DNA from: Bdellovibrionales bacterium
GTDB lineage: Bacteria; Bdellovibrionota; Bdellovibrionia; Bdellovibrionales; UBA1609
DNA length: 32,306 bases
NCBI GenBank assembly: GCA_020630675.1
Contig: JAHDIR010000031.1
Location: forward strand, 1-32,306
Direction: 5' to 3'
Positions 16,015 to 24,385 of this stretch are shown here, one piece after another. The position numbers and the translations under genes are program-made. Every line of letters begins with the position of its first letter. Position 1 is the stretch's first letter. A model generated the notes under the pieces. It saw nothing but the letters and a program-made list of their open reading frames with translations. It was not told where the DNA came from and made no database searches.

Positions 16015-17295
16015 ATGGTTTTAGGCTGGGGCCAGTTTTTAAAAATTATATTTTCATTAGGTTTTTTCATTTTAAGCGCTTGTGCAGAGGAAGCTAAAAA
16101 AGGGGAAAGCTGGTCTTTAACAGAGCCTTCACTAATTATTAACGGCCAGGAGCTTAAGGTTTCAGACGTTCAAGCCTTACAATCTAGGTATTTATCTTGG
16201 CAAGATCACCTGTTGTTTCGAGAAAATCAACAAGGGCAAGTAAATTTACAATTCACATCGACCTGTGGAAGCTATGCTCAGACTTTATCAGCTCCATTGA
16301 CTCAAAAAATAAGTATCTTGGAACTTCTTCCTTATAAAGCGCTTCTTGATTTACAAAGCGATAATGGAATTACTGATATATCTTGTCAGTTTGATTTTTT
16401 GGCAACTCATATGAGCGGCAATAAACACAAGTTTACTTTAAAGAATATAACCGTGGTTGGAAACCCTTTTAACAACACAAGCGACTTATTAAAAAATGAC
16501 TTATCTAAAAACTCTTTGTATATGGATGAACTAGCTCTAAAGGTGACAGATTTTGATTTACATATTTATTGTGATCAATGGCAAAGTCCAATCACGAAGT
16601 CCTCAGAGTCTTCTTTGATGAATATAAAGAAACATTGGCACACTAAAAAGGACTTGAGTAAAGTGTCGTCATGTCTTGTTTTAGAAAAAAATAATATGGG
16701 CTTAGTGCGTTCAGTATCGGCTCAGTTTTATTTAAAAGAAAAACAAGATTTTCCTCATGTCGTTGTTGAGCGAGCACCATTAAATCAAAATATTCAAGAA
16801 GGAAATATCATTCACGGAAACACGTATCATATATTCAATTCTAAATCTAAAATTATACATATGGCGATTCCTAAAAAAATAACAGTTCATATTCACCAAT
16901 TACAAAAATATAAGTTTGACGAAGTAGGAGCTGCTTACCCGCAGCCAGCCAACCTTCAAATCGATACAAATGTGAAAGTGACAGAATGGGGCTCTTATTA
17001 TGTGTTTTCTCTACTTCCCAATCAAGAAGCTTACATTCGCCACTCCTTTCCCGTAAGATTTAAAGCCTGCAAAGTAAGAAATATAAATATAAAAAATGAC
17101 AGCCGTATTAAATCAAACCCTATTAGAGGAGCTAGGTATTTATATGAAACCGGTGTTTCCATGTACTTACTCAATTCGCCGGTTGTAAATGATGGGACAA
17201 TTATTCAAAGCCATAATGTACTCAACTTCACTTTTGGAGACTATAATGACCTAAATATGCTGATTGGGGTACCTTTTGAAAAAGTGACTTGCTAA
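16015..17295 (+). CDS. Unrecognised exported lipoprotein
   Basis: 426 residues. The signal peptide ends in lipobox LSAC (Cys23), so the mature protein is lipid-anchored. I do not recognise the family. The rest is beta-rich in character, with few Cys (clusters near residues 80 and 122, then 184, 218, 354 and the last residue) and no catalytic motif. A TAGGAG stands 7 bases before the ATG. The gene stands alone, preceded by the structured element at 15887-15941 and followed by 163 bases before the trypsin-like gene. The C-terminus ends on Cys, which may form a disulphide with an earlier Cys. An envelope structural or binding role is possible, but I see nothing that fixes it. Confidence 0.7.
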   Translation: MVLGWGQFLKIIFSLGFFILSACAEEAKKGESWSLTEPSLIINGQELKVSDVQALQSRYLSWQDHLLFRENQQGQVNLQFTSTCGSYAQTLSAPLTQKISILELLPYKALLDLQSDNGITDISCQFDFLATHMSGNKHKFTLKNITVVGNPFNNTSDLLKNDLSKNSLYMDELALKVTDFDLHIYCDQWQSPITKSSESSLMNIKKHWHTKKDLSKVSSCLVLEKNNMGLVRSVSAQFYLKEKQDFPHVVVERAPLNQNIQEGNIIHGNTYHIFNSKSKIIHMAIPKKITVHIHQLQKYKFDEVGAAYPQPANLQIDTNVKVTEWGSYYVFSLLPNQEAYIRHSFPVRFKACKVRNINIKNDSRIKSNPIRGARYLYETGVSMYLLNSPVVNDGTIIQSHNVLNFTFGDYNDLNMLIGVPFEKVTC

Positions 17296-17395
17296 GCCTA
17301 AAGAGAAAATCTCAAATTCATTTTTTGGCCTAAAGTTTGCAAAATGTAATAAATATATTAAAGCCTTAATTTTATTACACTTTTAAAAAAAAATA

Positions 17396-17425
17396 TTGGT
17401 TTTATTCGGCTTTTAGCTTTAATAA
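17396..17425 (+). promoter_or_regulatory. Candidate promoter for the trypsin-like gene
   Basis: TTGGTT (17396-17401), 18-base spacer, TAATAA (17420-17425), about 33 bases ahead of the start codon. It lies in an otherwise very AT-rich 163-base gap. Confidence 0.42.
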
Positions 17426-17458
17426 GAAAGCTGTTTTAATATTCATAGTAGGTAAAAA

Positions 17459-18433
17459 ATGATGATGTTTTCTATAAAGTTCTTCCTTGGATTAATATTT
17501 ACTTTTACATTTAATTTATCAATGGCCAAGGTTGAATATCTTCCTAAGAGTCAGCTGAGTGAAAAAGTACAAAATTCATTTTTATGGAAAGACTGTGGCT
17601 CCACACGTATTCATGACAAAATACAAATTTACATATCAGCTCTCCATTGTGTGAGTAAGCACATTGGCAGTTATTTAAATAACGAAACATTTACCATAAA
17701 AGGAAACCCTATTATTGGTGACGAAACAGTTTTTTCTTATAGTTACCCTGAAAGTAAAAATATTGAGTTTAATGGTAAAAAAGTTTTAGCTTGGGGTGGA
17801 TGCTTTACGGGTTTTTCTTTAGATCTTATATCTAGAGCAACAAACAGCGAAATTTCAAGGGCTACAGATTGTTTGCAAAAAGATTGGGTTATATATGAAG
17901 TCGTGGATGTTGAAATAGCTTTTTTATCAGACCCTCCAAGCAGTTGTTTAAAAGCAAATTTAAAAACAACAGATCAGCAACAAGTTCGTCCGATTGGTCG
18001 AACTAGTAACACAATGTACGTATTTAGGGATGATCAGCCTGTGAATGTTATTCAGCATGGTGCTTACAGTGTTGGTTATATCGATTATAATGTTTGGGAT
18101 TCAAAATCTAAGGGTTACGAGTTTACTGATTTTTGGGTCGAAAAAATGATAAATGAAGTGAGCTCATTAATTGAAAATGGTTCAGTTATTATTTCCTCGG
18201 GAGAGGTTATTGATGGTTTTTCGGGAGGTGCTATTCTTAACGAAAATGATGAAATCGTGGGAATAAATACAGTGCTACTTATACCGGGAAGATCGAGTCC
18301 TGAAATGAATTATTTGTATGGAACTCACTTTGGAGTCACTATAGCTGGAGTGAAAAAACAAATGATTCAGCAAAATAATGAAAATATAATTAAAACTTCT
18401 TTTGAAGAAGTTTTTGATTGTAATGAACAGTAG
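17459..18433 (+). CDS. Secreted trypsin-like (S1 fold) serine protease with a non-standard acid residue
   Basis: 324 residues. A signal peptide runs to about residue 23 (cleavage likely after SMA). S1-type motifs are ISALHCV (His63, with Cys64 probably paired to Cys46) and DGFSGGAIL (Ser255 in the place of GDSGG), followed by EIVGINT as in the C-terminal barrel. The stretch aligned to the catalytic Asp motif (D-I-A-L-L) reads V-E-I-A-F-L, putting Glu152 where Asp is expected; Asp150 is two residues earlier. The enzyme may use Glu152, Asp150, or have lost normal activity. Other Cys (115, 138, 163, 322) suggest a disulphide-stabilised extracellular or periplasmic protein. TAGG lies about 6 bases before three consecutive ATG codons; I took the first. 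It is not visibly co-transcribed with its neighbours. Confidence 0.78.
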   Translation: MMMFSIKFFLGLIFTFTFNLSMAKVEYLPKSQLSEKVQNSFLWKDCGSTRIHDKIQIYISALHCVSKHIGSYLNNETFTIKGNPIIGDETVFSYSYPESKNIEFNGKKVLAWGGCFTGFSLDLISRATNSEISRATDCLQKDWVIYEVVDVEIAFLSDPPSSCLKANLKTTDQQQVRPIGRTSNTMYVFRDDQPVNVIQHGAYSVGYIDYNVWDSKSKGYEFTDFWVEKMINEVSSLIENGSVIISSGEVIDGFSGGAILNENDEIVGINTVLLIPGRSSPEMNYLYGTHFGVTIAGVKKQMIQQNNENIIKTSFEEVFDCNEQ

Positions 18434-18536
18434 GTTTCATTAATTTTTTATTAAACTTCAACAGTATAAAAAAGTTATAAAAAAATCCTGGCCGGCTAGT
18501 CTATGGTTCAGTGCAGGTTTATAAACATTCATTTCT

Positions 18537-18546
18537 TTCATGAAAA
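18537..18546. promoter_or_regulatory. Perfect 10-bp palindrome in the intergenic region before the GGDEF gene
   Basis: TTTCATGAAA is fully self-complementary, flanked by CATT and AATG with one offset base on each side. It lies about 110 bases before the diguanylate cyclase start. It could be an operator half; no U-tract follows, so it is not a terminator. Confidence 0.25.
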
Positions 18547-18636
18547 ATGTAAATGAGCTACTATTCCTAGGGCTGGACTTTATAAAACTAACTAGTAAAT
18601 AGCCTAAAATATTTAAAAAGTATTTTGTCTTAGCCC

Positions 18637-18660
18637 ATAATCAATTTAAAATTTGATTAT
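18637..18660 (+). promoter_or_regulatory. Inverted repeat enclosing the start of the diguanylate cyclase gene
   Basis: ATAATCAA (18637-18644) and TTGATTAT (18653-18660) form an 8-bp stem around an 8-base loop; the right arm includes the first two bases of the ATG at 18659. No Shine-Dalgarno is present in the 20 bases before the ATG. CATAAT inside the left arm could also be a -10 (TTTAAA 18 bases upstream). The structure is visible; control of translation or transcription by it is inferred. Confidence 0.4.
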
Positions 18661-19651
18661 GGTTACTAAGCTAGAAAATTATGGTCAGAAAATATTAGTT
18701 GTTGATGATGATCCAGAAAGCGTAAAAATCGTAAGTAAGGCACTAGAGTGGGAGGGCTATACTGTACAGTCGGCAAGCTCTGGTCATGAGGCCATTAACA
18801 AAATAAATCATTATCACCCTCACTTAGTATTGCTGGACATTAATATGCCAGGGCTAAATGGCTTAGATACACTAAAGTACTTAAGAGCAAACAGTGAGTA
18901 CGTAGCTACAATATTTGTTTCAGGGCAATCAAATACAGAAGATGTTATTCGCGGCCTTGACGCCACCGCAGATGATTATATTTGCAAACCATTTGATACA
19001 GGTGAACTCTTATCGAGAGTTAGAAGTCAATTAAGAATTAAAAAGCTTCACGATGATTTGAAAATTGCCAATGCCCGCTTAAAAGAATTGGTAGATATTG
19101 ATGATTTAACCGGCTTATTTAACATGAGGTCTTTATACTCTAAGTTAGATCATGAAATAGAAAGAGCCAGTCGTTACGGAAGAGGGCTTTGTACTATTAT
19201 GATGGATATGGATCATTTCAAAACAGTAAATGATAACCATGACCATCTATTTGGTAGTTTTGTTCTCTCTGAAGTCGGAAAAATTATTCAAGGAAATATA
19301 AGAAAAATTGATTTTGCAGCCCGCTATGGTGGGGATGAATTTTTAATTGTGCTGACAGAAACAAATGCTGAAGGAGCAAAAGCTTTTACTGAAAGATTAC
19401 GCAGTAAGATTGAAAACTATTTATTTAAAAGCGGCGAATATCAGATAAACTTAACTGTGAGTATAGGTTTTGCCATTTTAAGTGATGGGGTGAGTGGTTT
19501 AGATGCCAAAACCTTTGTAAGACATGCAGATAAAGCACTTTATGGAGCCAAAGAAAATGGTCGTAATAGAGTTCATTACTACGACTTTTCTAAAGACACC
19601 TCTGTGTTGCTGACTCCAGGAAAATCTAAAGTTTTACGAAAGATCTCTTAA
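18659..19651 (+). CDS. Response regulator with REC and GGDEF domains (diguanylate cyclase)
   Basis: 330 residues from the ATG at 18659 (a TTG at 18653 is the only other option). REC domain about 10-128: acidic pocket DDD (16-18), phospho-acceptor Asp60 in LLDINMPG, Ser88 and Lys110 (CKPF). GGDEF domain about 145-318: DLTGLFN, then DMDHFKTVND, and an intact GGDEF signature at 224-228. RKID (215-218) five residues upstream is a complete RxxD I-site, so product inhibition by cyclic-di-GMP is expected. The enzyme should make c-di-GMP from two GTP in response to phosphorylation by a histidine kinase, which is not encoded here. The stop TAA overlaps the ATG of the esterase gene by one base. There is no output DNA-binding domain. 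Confidence 0.95.
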   Translation: MVTKLENYGQKILVVDDDPESVKIVSKALEWEGYTVQSASSGHEAINKINHYHPHLVLLDINMPGLNGLDTLKYLRANSEYVATIFVSGQSNTEDVIRGLDATADDYICKPFDTGELLSRVRSQLRIKKLHDDLKIANARLKELVDIDDLTGLFNMRSLYSKLDHEIERASRYGRGLCTIMMDMDHFKTVNDNHDHLFGSFVLSEVGKIIQGNIRKIDFAARYGGDEFLIVLTETNAEGAKAFTERLRSKIENYLFKSGEYQINLTVSIGFAILSDGVSGLDAKTFVRHADKALYGAKENGRNRVHYYDFSKDTSVLLTPGKSKVLRKIS

Positions 19652-20670
19652 TGGACTCCGAGGTCATACAGAATGTTGCTTGTTATTCTCTAGAAAATTT
19701 TCTAATAGAAACTCTGGTGGTTAACAGTGAAAAACTAAGCAAAAACCCATTAAAAGATAGCCCTGTAAAATATAACTTAGTTCTTAAGCCAAAAAATTAT
19801 TCTCCAGCAAAAAAGTATAAATTAGTTATTGTATTTTCAGGTTTTACAGGGAATGCAGGCAAGTCCTTTGCTTACAAAGGTTTTCAACAGAATTACCCAC
19901 AAATATTAGATCATTGGTTTGCAAATAGTAATGCTGACCCCTGTCTATTTTTATTTGTCGATGCTATGACTTATTGGGGCGGTTCACAGTTTATAAATAG
20001 TCCTTTGGTTGGGGCTTATGAAGATTATATAGCTACGGAGCTGTTTCCTGAGTTTTGCCGAAAATACTCTGTAAGTTCTGACGCTCATGATATCTATTTA
20101 ATGGGTGGATCTAGTGGTGGCTATGGTGCTTTTCATTTAGCTAGTAAGTACCCACAACACTTTGGTAATATTGTAGCTATAGCCCCAGATTGTGATTTCA
20201 ACTTAAGCTTGTTACCAGAGATTTATAAGGCTTTACCTTTGATTGAAAAGTGTGGCGGAATTAAAGGTATAAGAAATGAGTTGAATGAAGGTAAATTCTT
20301 TCGCCGTAAAGATTCTCACTTAATTATAAATGTTTTAGCCATGGCTTATTGTTATTCGAATAACAATAATGGAGTGCCCATTTTTCCTTTTGAATTAGAA
20401 ACCGGATTGCTAAATGAAAAAGAGTGGGGTCATTGGTTAAATAAAGACCCACTTAACTTTATACAATCCCGTAAAACTTCAATTGAGAAATTAAATTCAA
20501 TTTATTTAGATGTTGGAATGTATGATCAATTTAATTTACAGTATGGCGCTCGAAAATTATCTAAAATTTTAAAAAGTTATAAAGTTGAATTTTCTTATTC
20601 TGAGTTTAAAGGAAATCATTTTGATATTGGTAGCCGACGGCCTCAAGCTTGGAGCTATATTTTTAAGTAA
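19651..20670 (+). CDS. Alpha/beta-hydrolase, esterase (esterase D/PHB-depolymerase-like) coupled to the diguanylate cyclase
   Basis: 339 residues, no signal peptide, so probably cytoplasmic. The nucleophile elbow is GGSSGGYGAFHLA with Ser155 in G-x-S-x-G; LDVGMYDQFN supplies the acid (Asp292, or Asp287) and GNHFD the His (His323). The early IVFSGFTGNAG block fits the oxyanion-hole strand of the fold. Esterases of this type hydrolyse acyl esters, but the substrate cannot be read. The ATG overlaps the stop of the REC-GGDEF gene as TAATG, which strongly suggests translational coupling. It ends 11 bases from the stop of the convergent giant lipoprotein; no hairpin terminator is visible in that gap. 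Confidence 0.85.
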   Translation: MDSEVIQNVACYSLENFLIETLVVNSEKLSKNPLKDSPVKYNLVLKPKNYSPAKKYKLVIVFSGFTGNAGKSFAYKGFQQNYPQILDHWFANSNADPCLFLFVDAMTYWGGSQFINSPLVGAYEDYIATELFPEFCRKYSVSSDAHDIYLMGGSSGGYGAFHLASKYPQHFGNIVAIAPDCDFNLSLLPEIYKALPLIEKCGGIKGIRNELNEGKFFRRKDSHLIINVLAMAYCYSNNNNGVPIFPFELETGLLNEKEWGHWLNKDPLNFIQSRKTSIEKLNSIYLDVGMYDQFNLQYGARKLSKILKSYKVEFSYSEFKGNHFDIGSRRPQAWSYIFK

Positions 20671-20681
20671 CCAATTTTAAA

Positions 20682-23600
20682 TTAGTGGGAGTGAATAAGG
20701 TATTCAGTCCAGTCGGCAGGTTGAGTAAAAAAGCCTTGGGTTTTCATTTCACGAAATAAATCAGCCTCATTGCGACCATATTTGGTAGATAGTGGGTACA
20801 TAGTTAGAAGTTCTTTAAAAAGCTCAACCCTAATTTGATCAGAACCAGTCCAAGTAGAATCTAATAAGTCTTGAGACTGTTCTTCTAAGTCAATAAGACT
20901 ATCAAGTTTGTGATCGAGTCGTTTTTTTACATAATTAAATTGCTCTGTTAAAATTTCAGAATCAAAATTAAAAATTAAACCAGGTCTACTTTTACGAGCT
21001 AAGAATAAATCCATAGCTATCCCTCTTTCATGTAACCAAAAACATTTATTTCGTTGTCCGCAAACTGTGAACTCAAGTTTGTGGCCATTATTTGCAGCTG
21101 TGGCAATAAGAAGTTCAGTTTGCGTGTAAAAATGTTTTCCCAAATAATTAGACTTTAACATATCATAAGCAAGATCAAAGTAGCCATTGAGGGAATTGTA
21201 AGGCATATACTCTTGGGTACCTTGTTTACTTGATGGTAGGGGAGACTTAACGTTTAATTTGAGTTGAACATCAATATTGTACCTAGAAATTTCTCCACTA
21301 ATATATGTCAGCAAATAATAATTTTCTTTTTCAGAATTAATTTCAATATTAGTAAATAAATCATTCATGTGAGAGCCAATGTCTTTTAAAGTTGTCTTAT
21401 GTGTATAAAGGCAGCCCTCGACAATTTTTTCGAATGAGTTTCGACATTTTCTTAAAGAGACATCTCTATAAGTAATATCTCCTAACTGATACATTTGAAC
21501 TAAAAATTCTAATTTATATTTTCTTGTTGATTCACGAAACTGTTCCTTTTCTACAAGGTCCCAGGAGGTGTAGGGCTCTGGTTTTCTTATTAAAGTTCGT
21601 TTAGTTTTTCCCATAAGCTTAGAAATGACATCAGCAGAAAATTCAGTTAATGAGGTTCCACGCCGATAAGTTGTTTCTCTTATTTCGGATATGAACTTAT
21701 TTCTTCTCATAAAAGGGTTGTTTTCATTTGTGAATAAATCAGCATTAATGTTAATAGTTAGCTTATTACCAACAACAGGTAATGTTTTAATGTTTCCTAG
21801 GGTATCACTTTTAATATCAAGACCATGAATTAAGTACTGACGAACACGCAAAAGAAAGCTAATTTTAGATGTTATATAGTTAATTTTATCATTATTTACT
21901 TTAACAAAATAGTCTTTGAAGTTTGTTTGATAGTTATTGGCCAAAGCTAGTTCAGTGTTAGCTTGTTTAACTGTTAAAGTGCCATCTAATATTTTTTCTA
22001 TTAAGGGTTGAACAACAAGTTGAATATATTTTTTTTCACTAAAAGCCACAGCCCGCGATCGTCTACCTGACTGATTAGCTGTGACTAAGCTACACTTACC
22101 CAGTTTTTTTGTAATTAATATTTGTGATCCCAAATAAATTTGCTTAAAAAACTCAAAGTCGGTTAGAGTTTTTAAGCTTTGAGATAAATCAGATGTAATA
22201 GTATTTGGAGACTTCACTTTAATTCTTTGAGTCATATCGATGACCTGTTTATACCAATCAAGAATCGGGACATACTCTAAGCGGAATCGTTCATTTGCCT
22301 CAATGATTGAAGTTGGAGGTGGAGCGTCTTTAGAATTAGAGTACTGCCCAGCAGGAGTTGTTCGAATAATACTTTGGTTGTAAGTATCTGAATAGTAATT
22401 GTATCTTAAATTTTGATTGTTCTCTAATTGAATATAGGCGGGAAAAGGAGTAATTCTATTATGAAGTTCAAAGAACGGTATAATTTCATCTACAGGCTCT
22501 TCATTTTCAATACTTTGGCACCAATTCACCCAATTATTCACAATAGATAGATTACTAAAATAAAGATCTTTCTGTTTTTCAACAACATTTTCAAGAATTG
22601 GTTTTCGAAGGTTCATTACTTCAACACCGAGAGTATTTATAAGTTCATCAGCTGTGATTTGATATTCTTTATGGGTGTGAGTTGTAAAAAAATAATGAAT
22701 AACATCAACAATTTCAAACCGAAATAAAGAGGCTTGAGTTTTTTTCACTTCTTCTTTTTCTTCACCAGTAGCATACTTTTCTTTGTTATTTTGAGTGAAA
22801 TTTAAATTTAAATTCATAAAATCAAACCAGGGTTCTTGTATTTCTCCTGTAATAAATTTATCTATGAGTTTGGCAGGGTTATCATCAAAGTAAGTTGTTG
22901 AGATATCATAACTATATTTCCATTCTGTTTTTGCCATATAATATATAAAAGCCAGCATATTTGGGTAAACAACTGTTTTTAGTATGTTTCGATTGATAGA
23001 AAAGAAAAACTCCTCAGACTCTGTTAAGTTAATAACTCCTTTGTGTAGGTCAATAGCTTTAAAGAGCTTCCTAAATGAACCAATAGTTTGATCATGAAAT
23101 TTTGACCACTCTGGCACAATATTTTTAGAGCTGGCCAAAACATTTAAAACAAAAGCCTGGTCTTTTATTTTCTTTTTAAAAAAATGATTTCTAATTATTT
23201 GAGTAGATTCGATAGATAACTGAGCTAATCTCCAACGAACTAATTTTTTAGATAAACTATAGATTCTTTCAATATCAACAGATCCTTGAAGAATGTATTC
23301 ACGAGCTTGTTGTTCATTCATTATATTACGAAATACATTTAAAACTAAAAAATCGCTAATAACCCATTTTGATTGTGTTTGAGGTTTGAAAAATAAGTTT
23401 GAATAAGCCGGGTATTTAGATAAGTCATAAGAATCTTCTAAAATTTGTTTTTTTATTTCATTTACTGTCTCAATGACCCCGTTGCGTATAATTTCACTTT
23501 CAGAACTATAAATAGGTAAAAAGGAAACTAAAAACTCGCGAAAGAAATTTATAGCACTATGACTATCTTTTTTTACTAACCAGGGTTGAGCTCGTTCAAA

Positions 23601-24353
23601 TATATGAATTGCATTGTTATCAACAGTTTTCCAATCAATTCTTTTGACAATGTTAAGGGTGTTTCCTAAGTGTTTTTTTACAAAAGTGTTTTGTTCTTCA
23701 TTTAAGTTGCTTGAAGATTTAGACAGTTGGTCCAAAAAAGTATTAAGATATAAATATTCTAATTCTTTTTCTGTGTTCTGTTCTGAGATATCATAGCCGA
23801 TAAATAGTAGATTAAGTTTTTTTTGATGATCAGGTTCGTGTTTGATGATATGAATAATTATACGAACAAGAGATTTTTCTTTTTTTAATAAATACTTAAC
23901 TAAATCACAGCTTGGAAATTCACTATGGGTACAAGGGTCTAAATATATTTTTTTAAATTTATCGAGAGATTTTTTAAATTTAATATCAAATAAAGAATCG
24001 ATATTATTAGCTTTCCAAATTTGGAATATCTGTACATAAAGACTTAAATATTCCACCATTTTATTATTTTTATATGAATTACTGCCTGAGACACCTTGAT
24101 TAAATAAATGAACGCTTAGTTTTTCTAAATCTTTAATTAAGTTTGAAGTAGAGGCAATGTTTCCTTTTTTTTGTAATTCAAAGTGATCAGTTGAATTAAC
24201 TTTTGTACTATCACTTTCTGTAACATTTGAATTATTATAACTTTCTTGAATTGCCTGATCTGAACGATGAATAATTTCGTCACTACAACTAAGAGTCATC
24301 AAAAGACAACAAGAAAGTAACAAAAAAAATAAAAATTTGAGGTGTTTCAACAT
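20682..24353 (-). CDS. Giant lipoprotein, paralog of the adjacent upstream gene, function unknown
   Basis: 1223 residues. A hydrophobic signal ends in TLSC (Cys23), then a Ser/Asn-rich linker to about residue 70; the remainder is mostly helical, charged sequence with no recognised domain. It is a diverged paralog of the gene at 24386-28213: Cys141/Cys149 match Cys156/Cys164 there (8 residues apart in both) and are followed by similar I-I-x-x-I...H-x-x-x-L-x-L stretches; YPNM (463-466) and PWF (508-510) recur 45 residues apart in both. The C-terminal part has TVCGQRNKCFWLHERGIAMD (about 1095-1114) with two close Cys. The ATG has only a distant AAAGGA (16 bases upstream). It is the third and last gene of the operon, AT-rich relative to leuS or yejA. 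Confidence 0.75.
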   Translation of the reverse strand: MLKHLKFLFFLLLSCCLLMTLSCSDEIIHRSDQAIQESYNNSNVTESDSTKVNSTDHFELQKKGNIASTSNLIKDLEKLSVHLFNQGVSGSNSYKNNKMVEYLSLYVQIFQIWKANNIDSLFDIKFKKSLDKFKKIYLDPCTHSEFPSCDLVKYLLKKEKSLVRIIIHIIKHEPDHQKKLNLLFIGYDISEQNTEKELEYLYLNTFLDQLSKSSSNLNEEQNTFVKKHLGNTLNIVKRIDWKTVDNNAIHIFERAQPWLVKKDSHSAINFFREFLVSFLPIYSSESEIIRNGVIETVNEIKKQILEDSYDLSKYPAYSNLFFKPQTQSKWVISDFLVLNVFRNIMNEQQAREYILQGSVDIERIYSLSKKLVRWRLAQLSIESTQIIRNHFFKKKIKDQAFVLNVLASSKNIVPEWSKFHDQTIGSFRKLFKAIDLHKGVINLTESEEFFFSINRNILKTVVYPNMLAFIYYMAKTEWKYSYDISTTYFDDNPAKLIDKFITGEIQEPWFDFMNLNLNFTQNNKEKYATGEEKEEVKKTQASLFRFEIVDVIHYFFTTHTHKEYQITADELINTLGVEVMNLRKPILENVVEKQKDLYFSNLSIVNNWVNWCQSIENEEPVDEIIPFFELHNRITPFPAYIQLENNQNLRYNYYSDTYNQSIIRTTPAGQYSNSKDAPPPTSIIEANERFRLEYVPILDWYKQVIDMTQRIKVKSPNTITSDLSQSLKTLTDFEFFKQIYLGSQILITKKLGKCSLVTANQSGRRSRAVAFSEKKYIQLVVQPLIEKILDGTLTVKQANTELALANNYQTNFKDYFVKVNNDKINYITSKISFLLRVRQYLIHGLDIKSDTLGNIKTLPVVGNKLTININADLFTNENNPFMRRNKFISEIRETTYRRGTSLTEFSADVISKLMGKTKRTLIRKPEPYTSWDLVEKEQFRESTRKYKLEFLVQMYQLGDITYRDVSLRKCRNSFEKIVEGCLYTHKTTLKDIGSHMNDLFTNIEINSEKENYYLLTYISGEISRYNIDVQLKLNVKSPLPSSKQGTQEYMPYNSLNGYFDLAYDMLKSNYLGKHFYTQTELLIATAANNGHKLEFTVCGQRNKCFWLHERGIAMDLFLARKSRPGLIFNFDSEILTEQFNYVKKRLDHKLDSLIDLEEQSQDLLDSTWTGSDQIRVELFKELLTMYPLSTKYGRNEADLFREMKTQGFFTQPADWTEYLIHSH

Positions 24354-24385
24354 ATGACGTGTATTAATATCCTTTAAAAATAAAT

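Noticed and set aside
17296-17345. Hairpin GAGA-AAA-TCTC after the 16015 lipoprotein as a terminator
   Set aside because: The stem has only four pairs and the T-run is offset by several bases.
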